The position numbers were made by a program, and so were the translations under genes. Under the pieces are notes generated by a model. The model worked only from the letters and a program-made list of their open reading frames with translations. It had not been told where the DNA came from and did not search any database. From contig JBANSL010000004.1 in NCBI GenBank assembly GCA_037127255.1, positions 90,889,648 through 90,953,647 of the forward strand: a stretch of DNA of 64,000 bases, in the 5' to 3' direction. The stretch comes from Persicaria tinctoria. Lineage: Eukaryota > Streptophyta > Magnoliopsida > Caryophyllales > Polygonaceae. Of this stretch, positions 23,520-33,798 are shown in pieces (within the stretch, counting starts at the first letter, position 1; each line of letters opens with the position of its first letter).

Positions 23520-23936
23520 TAGACCTGTCAAAACACAACCCGGTCGACCCGACCCGACCGCCCGGAAAATTTTCGACCCAGAATTTTTTTTCGACCCGAA
23601 CCCGAAAAACCCGAAATTTTCCGGGTCATCTGGGTTTCGACCCGGTGACCCGATTGACCCGGTATTTTCGACCCGATTTTACCCGATTGACCCGGTGACC
23701 CGGTTGACCCGGTGGATTTTTAATTAAATATAATTAATTTTTTTTATATATAATTAAAATTTATTGTAAAATTGTCAAATCATGATTTTTTTAATTTAAA
23801 ATGGAAAAAATTGACAAACTCGAAATCGACCCGAAACCCGGTCAAACCCGGGTTCTAGTCAACCCGGAAAGACCCGGGACCCGAAGTGACCCGACCCGAA
23901 CCGAACCCGACCCGAATGACCCGTTTGAGAGGTCTA
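23520..23936. mobile_element. hAT-like non-autonomous element with 8-bp target duplication
   Basis: The 417-bp insert is flanked by CTTACAAA on both sides (23512-23519 and 23937-23944). Its ends are imperfect inverted repeats: TAGACCTGTCAAAAC on the left, TAGACCTCTCAAACG in reverse on the right. The interior is a GACCCG/CGGGTC-rich core around an AT-rich centre. In segmental copy A the same site at about 18252-18272 reads straight through a single CTTACAAA into GGTCTATTC, giving a preserved empty site. Confidence 0.92.
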
Positions 23937-24445
23937 CTTACAAAGGTCTATTCATAAGCTATAGCTACATGCAAGAAATTAGAAACTTAAAAGTAGCACT
24001 TAATACCTTAAACATAAGTCATATGAGTTGAAGAGCTAAATGAGAGCTAAATGGCATAACACATTCCTCAATGGATTCCCTTGTAACAAGCTAGGCAATA
24101 TGCGTGTAACTTCAATATTAAATTAAGTTTCAATAGAAGAAGGCACACATAATAATAGTAGGCGCTAACAAAATAGCGAGAATGAATGCTTCGAGTGCAT
24201 GGCTAAATGCAAGCGCATATATACCAGCTGTGAACGCCACTAAGGTCGCAAGAAGGGAAACCTTTATGAATCCGGCACCGTGAGTAGCCACCTCCTTCAC
24301 GCTTCTCTTCCGACTAGCACTTCCAATTGTGTAAGTGAATAAGGCGCCCATGCCCATCAGCATCGCCACCACGTCGAAAACAAGGAACAGTCTAACCGCA
24401 AACTGCTTTATTCGCAGCACCTGGCCAGTGGTTTGATCATACCCA

Positions 24446-24517
24446 CCTGGAACTGTGAAAGCTGGTGCAAAGGTGAGTGACCTTTGCAGCAGCATTCACA
24501 GTTCCAGGTGGGTAAGG
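24446..24517. repeat. 33-bp snap-back inverted repeat inside the PGG exon
   Basis: CCCACCTGGAACTGTGAA onward to CAAAGGT is followed, after five bases, by its reverse complement with a few mismatches (ACCTTTGCAG to CCAGGTGGG). In copy A this position instead holds 25 unrelated bases. The replacement is 39 bases, a net change of 14, which shifts the frame and removes the first hydrophobic helix. Confidence 0.9.
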
Positions 24518-25563
24518 TCATGTTGTTTACAAATTGTTTCAACTCCTCCTCCTTCATTCCCTCGATGTAACTAGTTCCATCTTCAAACAAAGGCTCTATT
24601 ACCGCGTTATCGGGATCTTTGAAGTAACCATAGAGTGTCACCTATCATTCAAGGCAAAGTATTTATTGGTCAGTCTAACATATATAGTATTGCTAGCGGT
24701 ATGATATTGATCGATACACATACCTGACTAAGATCCCCATTTTTTATCAATTCATTGCACAAAGTAGGCGGAGTTTGGTGGCTGTTGTTTTTAACCCTCC
24801 TGTTGGTGCCTCCTCTTGATACCAAGTGCTTTCCCCAAGCAATGTTGCCGTCCAAAATGGCACGATGCAGTGCCGTGTTTCCATCCCTATCAGTTTCATT
24901 GAATAAATAATTAATCTTTTCCAAGGGATCAACAAGATGATGATGATGATGATGATGGGTCTTCTTAATAAGGTGAAGCACAGTCCCATCGCTTATAACA
25001 TCCCGAAGTTCTGCAGAGTGCGGGCAACAACGAAGAATGGATTCCACAATTAAAAGTTGCTCTAAGCAATGGGGTAAAGCCTTCATTGTCGTAAATAAAT
25101 GCGGCTGATTTATCATGCTTTAGCAGTTCTTCCACGATTAAAAGTTTTCGCTGCTCAACTGCATAGTGCAGGGGAGTCTTTCCATCGTTTGTCTACCTCG
25201 TTCACCAGCTCTGGCAGCCGTCCCATTATTAATTTAAAGCTTTTCACTACGTACAATGTCGTCCAAATCGGACTCGTATCGATATTGTTCAAACATTGCC
25301 TCAATGCCTGCATGCAAATGGTAATAAAGATTAGCTAGACAGGACGTAGAATTAAGCTAGCTACCAAATAATTTGGTTGTGGAAGACAATGAAAATTCAA
25401 GAATGCCCGTACAATAACAAATAGGGAAAACAAATTATTTCATTCTAGGTCCACATGCTCCAATTAGAGATTTTTTTTTGAATGGGTCAAAAAGAAAATA
25501 AAAGAAAATTTTGAAGTAACCGAACACGGAAAGAAATTTGGAAGTTACTCTAGGTTCCGTCTA

Positions 25564-25778
25564 GGGTCCGTTTGGCAAAGCATGTAGCTTTTCAGAGCTT
25601 TTGGTTTTAATAATTTATAGTTTTAAATAAGTTAAATATAAGATTTTAGTTTAATTAGCTTTTGAAATTGGATTTTCAACAGCTACTAACCGCAAACTTT
25701 TCAGAATTCTATTCATTTTCTCCTATCTGATCAGCTAGTTTGTATTAGCTACTCTATCAGCTGGGTTACCAAACACCC
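25564..25778. mobile_element. Tourist/Harbinger-like MITE in an ankyrin-gene intron
   Basis: Starts GGGTCCGTTTGGCAAAGC and ends GGGTTACCAAACACCC, imperfect inverted repeats of the GGG(T/G)NCGTTTGGNA type. The interior repeats AGCT-rich words like those in 31420-31761. The three-base target duplication is not exact here, so the call rests on the ends. Confidence 0.5.
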
Positions 25779-26606
25779 TACTAGCTTATGAAAACTCCAA
25801 TTTAACATATATTTAGCACACTTAATCCATCAGCTTCAGCTACCATATCAGCTTCAACTACCCCATTTGAAAAAACTCCAATTTAACATATATTTAGCAC
25901 ACTTTATCTACTTTTAATTTTTTTTTTTTTTTTTTGACCATTTGAAAAAAAATCCACTTAAGATTAATTAGAATTATACTTACCTGAATTTGTAGCAATA
26001 TACGGAGGATCTGAATTAATGGCAGCAGTATGCAGAGGGTTTTTGCCATCTGGTCCGCTAATATTGCATCTATAGTTTCCATCCTCCTTCAACAGTTCTT
26101 TTACAACAGCATAAGATTGGCTCTGAGCAGCCAGATAGAGGATGCTTTCGCATGCCTCATTAGCGTAAGAAGCCAATGCAGGGTCGCAACTCAGCAAATG
26201 CAATGCAACCTTGACATGTCCGTTTCTAACAGCTTTGTGAAGGGGTGTGTCTCCATTCGTCGACTTCATCCTCCATGGCTTGAAATGCGCCTCCTCATAT
26301 TCTTTATGCCCGTTTTTTTACCAGTATACTCTTCTCATATCCAAATTCATCGGTTGAAATGCTTCGCTCTAAAATGAGTGTTACGGCTTCTAGCTGCCCA
26401 TATTCTGCAGCTACATGGAGTGGCGTCTCCCCTTTCGAGTTTTCTCCTGATAGTAGTAATAGACAAGCGGAACTCGACTCATGGGCACTGATAATGATTT
26501 CCTCACACCCATTTCTAGCTGCTATGTGAAATATGTTATTCCCTTTGTGTCCTCGATAAGTCATCAACTCCTCCCAATCGTAAAAGGTCTTCCAAATTCT
26601 TGACAT

Positions 26607-27194
26607 CCTTGTGATGGAATATATTCATGTTTACGACCTCCTTTTCCTTCCATTCCGATTCTAAAAGGTGCTGATAAGAATGGAACACGTTACTACAAGC
26701 ACTAGAAAGGCCAACATATATACAAGTGATGTATATTTATCATATATGGCATTACTAGAAGTTTTTGTTTCACATGACAGAGTTTGAGACATGCTATGTC
26801 ACCTACTTACTTCCCCGTCATTAAATAAACCAATAAAAAACATCACCGTTATAAGTTAATACATGTCATCACTCACTCCCTTTTTCCACAACTCTTACAA
26901 TCCCATTAATCACCCCATTGTTGTACGTAACTGTCACTTTATTGTTGTAATCGCTACACCTTGAATAACTACCTCACTAACTTCACTACTCATGTATAAA
27001 ATCATATATAAATACTACCTATAATATGTAGTTAAAATCCCAACTAATAAATTTATATTATCAAATTTAAATTAATAAATTTTAACCAACCCGAGCCTAA
27101 GGCGCGGGCCTCATACCAGTATGGTAACACAAGAACTTCTCAAAAATTGAAAATCGGAAAACTATTAAGGAGACTTAGGTCAATATATCCTTAC
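26607..27194. other. Spacer between ankyrin units B and C
   Basis: No exon is seen. At about 27086-27104 there is a GC hairpin (CCCGAGCCTAAGGCGCGGG) followed by CCTCATACCAGT, a possible degraded Helitron 3' end on the plus strand. Unit C lacks its membrane exon on this side, so an insertion or deletion here may have removed it. Confidence 0.3.
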
Positions 27195-28843
27195 CAATTT
27201 GCTGGGGAATTGCTCGTCTGAGCTGAATAAATCCATAGGAGTGTAGCCATCGTCGTTCCTCAACCTCCAATTGATGCCACTGACTTCTAATAGGGCATCT
27301 ACAATATCTAGATTAGAGTTCTTGGAGGCAAGATGCAAGGGCGTGTTGCCTTCGTCATCTTCCACATTGATGAGCTCCTTAATTCTCGTGTTCCTTATGC
27401 ATCCCAGGAAGGAAGAAGGAGCATCCATCTTGGCCACATGGAGAGCTGTTTGGCCTTGACTTGTACGAATAAATATGGATTGCGGAGAAAGCTCCGATAT
27501 GATATGAATCATTGAAGGTAAACCCATCTTGGCAGCCCTATGAAGAGGCGTCAAGCCATCACTGTCACGCAGGAAGGCGAGGGAGCTTTTTGCCTCTAGC
27601 AGTATCTTCACAATCAACTCTCGCTTTTCTTCTACTGCATAATGAAGGACAGTCTTCCCTTTCGTGTCTTGGACATTTAACATGTCTCTTCTCTTTTCAA
27701 TTAAAATTGACATAACGTCCCCTTCAACATCATATTTTTATGTTTAAATTACATGTGAAGTGTATAAAATTAATCAATTTTCAAGAACTAAGGATCCGTT
27801 TGGTATCCATATACGTATATCAGATATCAGATATCGATATCATGGGTATCGGTATCAAATATGATATCTCATATCTGATATCTTGTTTGGTATGATAAGT
27901 ATATCAAATCTGATATCGGGAAAGTATAGCTAAAGGATGTTCTGAGAGGCTGTTATGGGGCTGAGTTCGGCTGTTCTGGGGATACACAGCTCAAAGGAGG
28001 GAGGCAACGATTTGAAAGAGGGGCAAAAGGAGGGAGGCACTGGCAGAGAAGGGATGAGGAAGAAAGAAGAGAAGAGTGTGTTTTGATATCACTTTGATAT
28101 TCAGGTACTAATGTACCAAACACATGTATGGATATGAGTGATACTCATACCCATATCTGATATATCAGTACCAAGTGGGCCCTAACTCAAATCCGAGATA
28201 AAAAATATCTTATGTGTGTGTGAGAGAGAGAGAGAGAGAACTTACCAGTTAACTTCCTAGCTGGATGAAAAACGGTTTGTCCCAATGGACCAGAAAAACT
28301 AACGTTATTTTGATTATTACGCCTTGAGTACTCCAAAATGGCCTGCAAAAACTTGAGGCAAAAATTATCGGCAGCGAGGTATGCAAGGCTTTCGCCCACA
28401 CAATTGCAATGGGAAACCAACCCTTTATTCCTTTGCAAGAGCAATAATGCAATATCCTCGTGCCGATATCTGAGAGCCTTATGAAGAGGTGTGTCTCCCT
28501 TGTTATCCCATATACTCCAACAAGGCTTGTGTTGGTCATGATTCCTATCATCGGCGACAACAAGTGCTTTGACGGTCTTCATGTCTCCAAACTGTGCAGC
28601 CAAGTGGAAGGGAGTCTCTCCTTTGGAATTTTTTTGGTAGAGGAGGTGATAAAACTGAGCTGGAAACCGGTTCAGAACTTTCTCGATAAAGCCTACGTTT
28701 CTGTACCGGGATGCTATGTGGAGGACATTGCAGTCCTCGTCGGGGGTTCGGCACAGGATGAAACCATCATTGCTATGTGAAGGAATTTCCGTATCCTTCA
28801 CCCGTGCTGCTTCATAGAGATTGTCCTCCATGAACCCATCCAT
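27195..28843 (-). CDS. ACD6-like ankyrin-repeat protein lacking its PGG exon (copy C)
   Basis: Exon 1 is 28843-28246 and exon 2 is 27721-27195; both reading frames are open and the join (KLT-GDVMSILIEKR) keeps frame, giving 375 codons. Ankyrin repeats are clear: DCNVLHIASRYRNVGFIEKV, SKGETPFHLAAQFGDMKTVK, NKGDTPLHKALRYRHEDIAL, KGKTVLHYAVEEKRELIVKI, SDGLTPLHRAAKMGLPSMIH, EGNTPLHLASKNSNLDIVDA. Exon 2 ends at a good donor (TTG-GTAAGG) with no matching third exon before unit B begins at 26606. It is either a truncated gene or one spliced into unit B. The family acts at membranes in plant defence; without the PGG domain this product would be soluble. Confidence 0.75.
27792..28182. mobile_element. 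Tourist/Harbinger-like MITE with TAA target duplication
   Basis: A 391-bp insert with ends GGATCCGTTTGGTATCC and, in reverse, GGGCCCACTTGGTACTG, flanked by TAA on both sides (27789-27791, 28183-28185). The interior has short repeated ATATCAGATAT words. It lies in the intron between the two ankyrin exons of unit C. Confidence 0.75.
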
Positions 28844-29009
28844 TTTATGATGTAATTACTTACCACCAATAACCAACTGCGTAGAGAGGAATTAGCAACA
28901 TGAGTCCCAAATAGAAAAGACCATATATATTTTACATGTAAAAGTTGATTCATTTCCCTTCCATTCGCTATTCTATAAACAAATAGGGTCTAATTTTTTT
29001 TAAAATTTT
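28844..29009. other. Upstream region of ankyrin unit C
   Basis: Short upstream DNA for the minus-strand gene. No specific promoter motif is convincing. Confidence 0.3.
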
Positions 29010-29395
29010 TTTTATTAGATAAGAATTCGAGTTCAGACAAAACTGAAACTAGAAGGCCGACTAGGCCGGCAGATGGGAGCACCGTCTACAACCCATAACA
29101 AACAACAATACATATGGTGGAAACACAAACATACGCACTCTACAGAAAACGAAACCAAGCAGACCAAGACCAAACAGGAAGTGGACGAACATGACAGACG
29201 AAGCTAAGCCCCACCCTGAAGCAGAATCGTAGGCCAGAACTATCCCGACTTCAAGGAAAAAGTCAACCCGAGTAATGGAGACGCCACGATACACATTGCC
29301 ATGATCCCAACCTATCCCGACTTCAACAGCCAGAACCAAATCCATGGAGAAGACCGTCAAATCACGTCACCGCAGAGCCGCGCACCGCTTGATTA
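29010..29395 (-). mobile_element. Non-autonomous retroelement, 3' part (copy 1)
   Basis: Read on the minus strand this GC-rich non-coding block ends GTCTGAACTCGAATTCTTATC followed by an A-rich tail at 29010-29030. Its sequence resembles that of the element at 48930-50452 (words CTGCCGGCCTAGTCGGCC and CGAATTCTTATC). It has no coding capacity and is 5'-truncated. Confidence 0.6.
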
Positions 29396-29494
29396 AAGAG
29401 CACCAATAACCCCTATTGAGATTTATTAACCCCTAATGGGGTTTAGTACACGCCCATACGAGCGGAATTTGATACCCTTGCAAGACAAGGGGAT

Positions 29495-31410
29495 TTTTTT
29501 TGTTTTGTTTTTTGATTAGGTAAGAATTCGAGTTCAGACAAGCCTGAAACTCGAGAGGCCGATGAATCGGCAGACTGACTAACCGTCAACATACAACAAA
29601 CTAAAAACACAAATTAACACAGATGAAAGAAAAAAGGGTCAATTACACTAGCGATCCCTAAAGTTTGCAAGCTTTTTCTTATTGGTCCCTAAACTTTAAG
29701 TCTTTCCAGTTAGATCCCTAAACTATTAAAATGATTGCACCATTAGCCCTTCCATCAAAAAACCGCCAATCTCCATTCAATATTATGAATAAATTGCACA
29801 AAATTGCCTTAAATTAGGAGAATTTTCACAAACTACCCATGAATTAGAAAACTATAGGAAATCCCCCAACTTTGATATTTTTAGTTTTGAGATATCACAC
29901 TTACCCTCCATCTAATATTTCAAAATGACTAAATTGACTCGTAAGAAAACGAAGAAATTAAAAAAATGGCCCATAAATAATGAAAGTATACAAACCTGCC
30001 AAAAATTAGTTGAATAAGAAAAACACTAAACCCTTTAAATGTTAGCAATGGTTAAATTAGTTGAATAAGATAATAAATAAATTACACAAAAACACTCCTA
30101 CCTACATTATTTTTTTTAATGGTCCATAACTAGAAAAATATATATATAAAAACTATTCAATCTAGGGTTAAAGAACCATACAATCCATATCATTTAATAA
30201 TTGTTTGAAAAGCATTAAATTTTTCAGAAAAAGGTCAAATAAAATAAACAATGTTGATTAAACATTTTTCTAGACTTTGAGATATTAAGTGATATTAATG
30301 TAGCATTTTTGTTTTTACATTGAAATTTTATGGTGGTTCTTTAGTTGAGTTATTTGTAAAAAAAATTTGAATTTACAAGTGGTTTTATGGAAACTTCCTA
30401 GTTTATCAATATTTTTGTATAATTTGGACATTATTTTATGAACCTAATAAAATTATTTCTAAATATTGTAAAGGTTTTGGGTGGTTGATTGAAAACAAAA
30501 CTCCAAATTATTTTATTTTATTTCAAAATTTTAATTTATGAGTGTTTTTGTAAACATTGACAAACTTATTGGTGATTTTTTGTAATTAGCATAAAATTTG
30601 GTGGAGATTTATGGTTAGAAGGATGGATGGTGCAATCATTTTAATAATTTAGGGACTTTATTAGAATGACTTAAAGTTTAGGGACCAACAAGGAAAAATG
30701 TGTAAAGTTTGGGGACCATTGATGTAATTTACCCAAGAAAAAACCCAAACAACCCGAAGAAGTCGTCCGCCAGCAGAGGAGTCGAGGGAGATCCAGGGCG
30801 AGCCACGAATGCCGAGAACACGGGAGAGTGCGACGACTCACACGGCGTCTCGACGCCGAGAAGGCGGAGAACAGTAACCCACGACTAGAAAGGGCGAAAC
30901 TTGGGGAAGTGTGGATCACCGACGTTGCCCCCACCTAGATGATTTTAACTTTTCATTATTATTATTATTATTATTTACTGGGCCTGCTTTGGGTCCAAGG
31001 ATAACCCTTGGGCCCAAAGAAACAAACCGGGACCATCCTTCGGGCCACACATGCTCAAAGAGACACCATGGCCATCTGCTTGCAACAACGCAAGGCAAGG
31101 GGAGCCATTTTCGCCGACCAGCACCGAGAGAGGCGGCAAGGAAGCGGGTGTGCTAGCTAGGTTGTGGTGCCAAGACCAGGTCGGATCACCGGTGCCGGCG
31201 ACGAACCGCAACACCAAAAGTAGTATGACGACATAAGGGGGCAAAAACCCCGACCGGAAAGCCACAATGATGACCCAGAACAACAATCGCTAGGAGATTC
31301 GGGCCAAACCGAGCCTAAATTCTGAAATTCGGAGGCCGGTTGTTCAAATTGGAGAAGGACAGGATGGATTGGAGATCCAAGACCATGAATCAACTTAAGC
31401 CCTAAAGAGA
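29495..31410 (-). mobile_element. Non-autonomous retroelement (copy 2), split by a nested MULE-type insert
   Basis: The minus-strand 3' tail is at 29495-29520 (CGAATTCTTACCTAATCAAA) and the body resumes at 30735 up to about 31410, where CTTTAGGGCTTAAG matches CTTTAGGGCGTTTG at 49476 in the related element. Shared words include GGCCTCCGAATTTCAGA and TTGGGCCCAAAG. The middle (29636-30734) is a separate younger insertion. No protein is encoded. Confidence 0.65.
29636..30734. mobile_element. Mutator-like MITE with 9-bp target duplication
   Basis: The 1099-bp insert is flanked by AAGAAAAAA on both sides (29627-29635, 30735-30743). It has long terminal inverted repeats of about 60 bp: left GGGTCAATTACACTAGCGAT, right in reverse GGGTAAATTACATCAATGGT, both continuing to GGTCCCTAAACTTTAAG. 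Long inverted repeats with a 9-bp duplication are typical of Mutator-like elements. The interior is AT-rich and non-coding. It sits inside an older retroelement. Confidence 0.88.
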
Positions 31411-31419
31411 TAGCACTTA

Positions 31420-31761
31420 AGGGTGTGTTTGGTAACCGTAGCTGAATGGGTAGCTGAAGCTGAATGAGTAGCTGAATAGGTAGTTGAAGCTGAATGATTT
31501 ATTGTGTAAAATATGTTAAATTAAGTTATTACTGTGTTTGGTAACCTTAGCTGAATGGGTAGCTGATAAAACTAGCTGATAAAAGAGGAGATTTGTGTAT
31601 ATAAAAGGAAAAGCTCTGAAAAGCTGGGGTGGGTACGTAGCTGATGGAAATTCAATTCCAAAACGCTAATTAACTAATAATATTAGCTTTATTTAATTTG
31701 AAACTATATAATATTAAAACAAAAAGCTCCAAAACGCTACTTGTGTTGCCAAACACACTCT
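31420..31761. mobile_element. Tourist/Harbinger-like MITE with TTA target duplication
   Basis: The ends are AGGGTGTGTTTGGTAAC and, in reverse, AGAGTGTGTTTGGCAAC, flanked by TTA (31417-31419, 31762-31764). The first 40 bases are repeated inside at about 31531, so the element carries an internal duplication of its own end. It is non-coding. Confidence 0.75.
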
Positions 31762-31794
31762 TTAAGTCGGAAGAAAGATTGCGAAAGTGAGGTC

Positions 31795-31952
31795 AAGCCG
31801 AGTCAACGGGTCAAACCCGAGACCCGCCGGGTCTGACCCGACCCGACCCGTTGACCCAGGATTTCCTAAATTTCGACCCAAGACCCGACCTCTGGAGGTC
31901 TCGGGTCAACCCCGACCCCGTGTTTTCCGGGTCGGATCGGGTCCATAATCCA
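31795..31952 (-). repeat. GACCCG-rich dispersed repeat, copy 2
   Basis: Reverse-oriented relative of 356-535, with the same order of words, for example CCGACCCGGAAAACACGGGG on the minus strand. It lies directly right of a Tourist-like MITE. No ends or target duplication could be defined. Confidence 0.55.
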
Positions 31953-31974
31953 ACACCCCGGCCGGGAGGCATTC

Positions 31975-33136
31975 AAGCAACAGAAAAATCCCGGAATCCA
32001 CCAAAAACCTGTATATATTCTAATTCATAAACGTCCAAGTTAATCTATCTAGTATCTACCATGCCTTTCACCAAACAAATAATCACCAGATCTATAATTC
32101 ACTTGAAGTAATATATACTCCGCTACGATTTATCTTATATCATACAGTAGTTGACAGCTCGCTAGCTAGTAGAAGGATTAAACACAAATCTTATATGAAA
32201 ACTGGGACGAATTGAAAATGGATATGACTGCACTTACGATCAATCGAGGATTGTTGCGACAGAACTGGCCGGTGGCGGAGGTTGACCCCAAAGAAACTAT
32301 GTATGTCACAACTGCGGTGTGGATCGATCCTCGATCAGATGGGGCTTATATCAAATTTATAGCAAGATTTTGGCTTTCTTTCATTTTTTATTTATATTTC
32401 TGGTTAGCTTGGGCTGAGCTGCAATTGACCGAATCCATAGATCAAATTCAAACAAATGACCAAAAGATGATAGAAACCCCTCCAATTATACACTTAATTT
32501 ACCCTTGTTTTTAGAAGAAAAAATGACCAAAAATAATACAAATTATCACATTTGAATCGAAATAATACGAACTTTAAAAATAACTAATTTGTATACAAAT
32601 TATGGCATAATAAATCAATTTTAATATATATAGCTATCAAAATTCCATTCAAAGTGTTGATTTTGCAAACGGAGATAAACTTTGGGCTTAAAATATAATT
32701 AGCATAAAATGTCAGGATAATGTGTTAAAACAAAAATTAAACCTTCTTCCTCCCTCGTTCTTGATCTCTCTCATTGCCCATGGAAGACTAGAATCCAAGT
32801 AGTCTTTATTTCGAAATTGAACTGACGTCAAGCACTGAACTAGCCATGGAAGCAACCCTGGCCGCCTTCTCGTCGTCCTTGATCTCTCACCTCGCCTTCT
32901 CTCGTGGTCTTCTCTGTTGTTGCTCCTATGGTGTTCAAAAGTAATCTGGAGCTTGACTTAGTTTTTTGAGGGGGATTGTCTTGGAATGTTGTTGTTGATG
33001 TTTTTGTGGATCATTTAGAAGAAACCAAGTTCGAATTTGGGTTTTAAAAAATTAGAAAAATATTTATATCCAAAAAATTTGAATCGATTTAATTGAAATT
33101 GATGTTGCAAATTATGTGGTTAAGCAACTTGCGTTC
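31975..33136. other. Intergenic, unassigned
   Basis: A 100-codon plus-strand frame at 32212-32514 has no recognisable domain and ends in low-complexity hydrophobic sequence, so it is not called as a gene. The rest is AT-rich with a pyrimidine-rich patch near 32750-32930. Confidence 0.4.
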
Positions 33137-33273
33137 CTTTGCAGCTGCTCGAGAACATTGACCTACGACCTAACCAAACATCCCGAGTCTTGAAATACCC
33201 GTCATGGATATCGCTATGCACTTTCAGCACGAGCTTGTTCTTTGCTTATTTTAGTTATTTTGCAGGCGGAATT
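33137..33273 (+). pseudogene. Third SMC1 3' fragment (last exon plus deleted 3' flank)
   Basis: It starts with the acceptor TTTGCAG, exon 18 (CTGCTCGAGAACATTGACC onward), the stop region with two substitutions, then 3' flank. The flank jumps from the sequence at about 17358 to that at about 17711, removing 353 bp. In the parent both breakpoints lie at the word TGTGCA, so the deletion probably used this short direct repeat. It ends near GCAGGCGGAATTC. Confidence 0.9.
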
Positions 33274-33723
33274 CGGATAAAATGGTAACCCCTTAAGGCT
33301 CAAAACAATGGCTCGTTTTTATCAAGATGTCACCGAGTTAGACAACTCAATCGATGTTTTCGAGCCCTTTGTATATCATCTTGTTTTATTATTGATCTTA
33401 TTATCTTTTGTATGGTTGTATTTGGATGCTAATGTGTGTTTTCTTTCTTCTACCGAGTCACTTTGAAAACATTGTAGTTGATGCACTAAAATCCCTAAAA
33501 TACAAAAAAACTTGCACTCCTATAAATACACTACAGAGTACCTTCTAAATAGTTTATACTCCAGTCTGCAATCATGATTCATTTTCAATTCACGTGACAA
33601 GCAGAGACTTATAAAATGCTTAAATAATGGTGGGGTCGAGTTGTGGCCCACCACTAAATTCAAATTATTTCTACAGATTACAGAAACACAAAACCCCACA
33701 TCTCTCCCAGTCTCTCACCACCG

Positions 33724-33732
33724 CTTTATATT
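33724..33732 (+). promoter_or_regulatory. Possible TATA box of the 33799 gene
   Basis: CTTTATATTC lies about 70 bases before the ATG at 33799, a plausible distance for a TATA element with a leader of about 40 bases. This rests only on motif and position. Confidence 0.4.
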
Positions 33733-33798
33733 CAGACGACAGTGGAGAGAGAGTAAGCGGACTAGATTCCAAAGCACAAGAGACCGAGAGTTAGAGAA

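Larger units (their letters stand above)
22217..24678. repeat. Segmental duplication, copy B
   Basis: This is the second copy of the SMC1 3' end plus the ankyrin PGG exon (see 16826-18999). The left edge falls inside SMC1 exon 17 at TGCGTTGGACAATC and is preceded by TATAATACTAAAACAGAG, which resembles a transposon end. Copy B has gained a 417-bp hAT-like element and a snap-back inverted repeat relative to copy A. Confidence 0.9.
24130..26606 (-). pseudogene. ACD6-like ankyrin/PGG gene, degraded (copy B)
   Basis: Three exons can be followed. Exon 1' (26606-25984) has ankyrin repeats (NSKGETPLHVAAEYGQLEAV, NGDTPLHKAVRNGHVKVAL). Exon 2' (about 25320-24724) continues them (DGKTPLHYAVEQRKLLIVEE, RDGNTALHRAILDGN). 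Exon 3' (24641-24130) has the membrane PGG domain (FTVPGGYDQTTGQV). The frame is broken at least four times: at the T7 run 26313-26319, near 25185, near 25040, and by a snap-back insertion in the PGG exon. The ankyrin-membrane design is that of ACD6-type defence regulators. The product is almost certainly lost unless the homopolymer breaks are sequence errors. Confidence 0.85.

Noticed and set aside
32212..32514. 100-codon plus-strand frame
   Set aside because: No recognisable domain, low-complexity hydrophobic end, no splice context.
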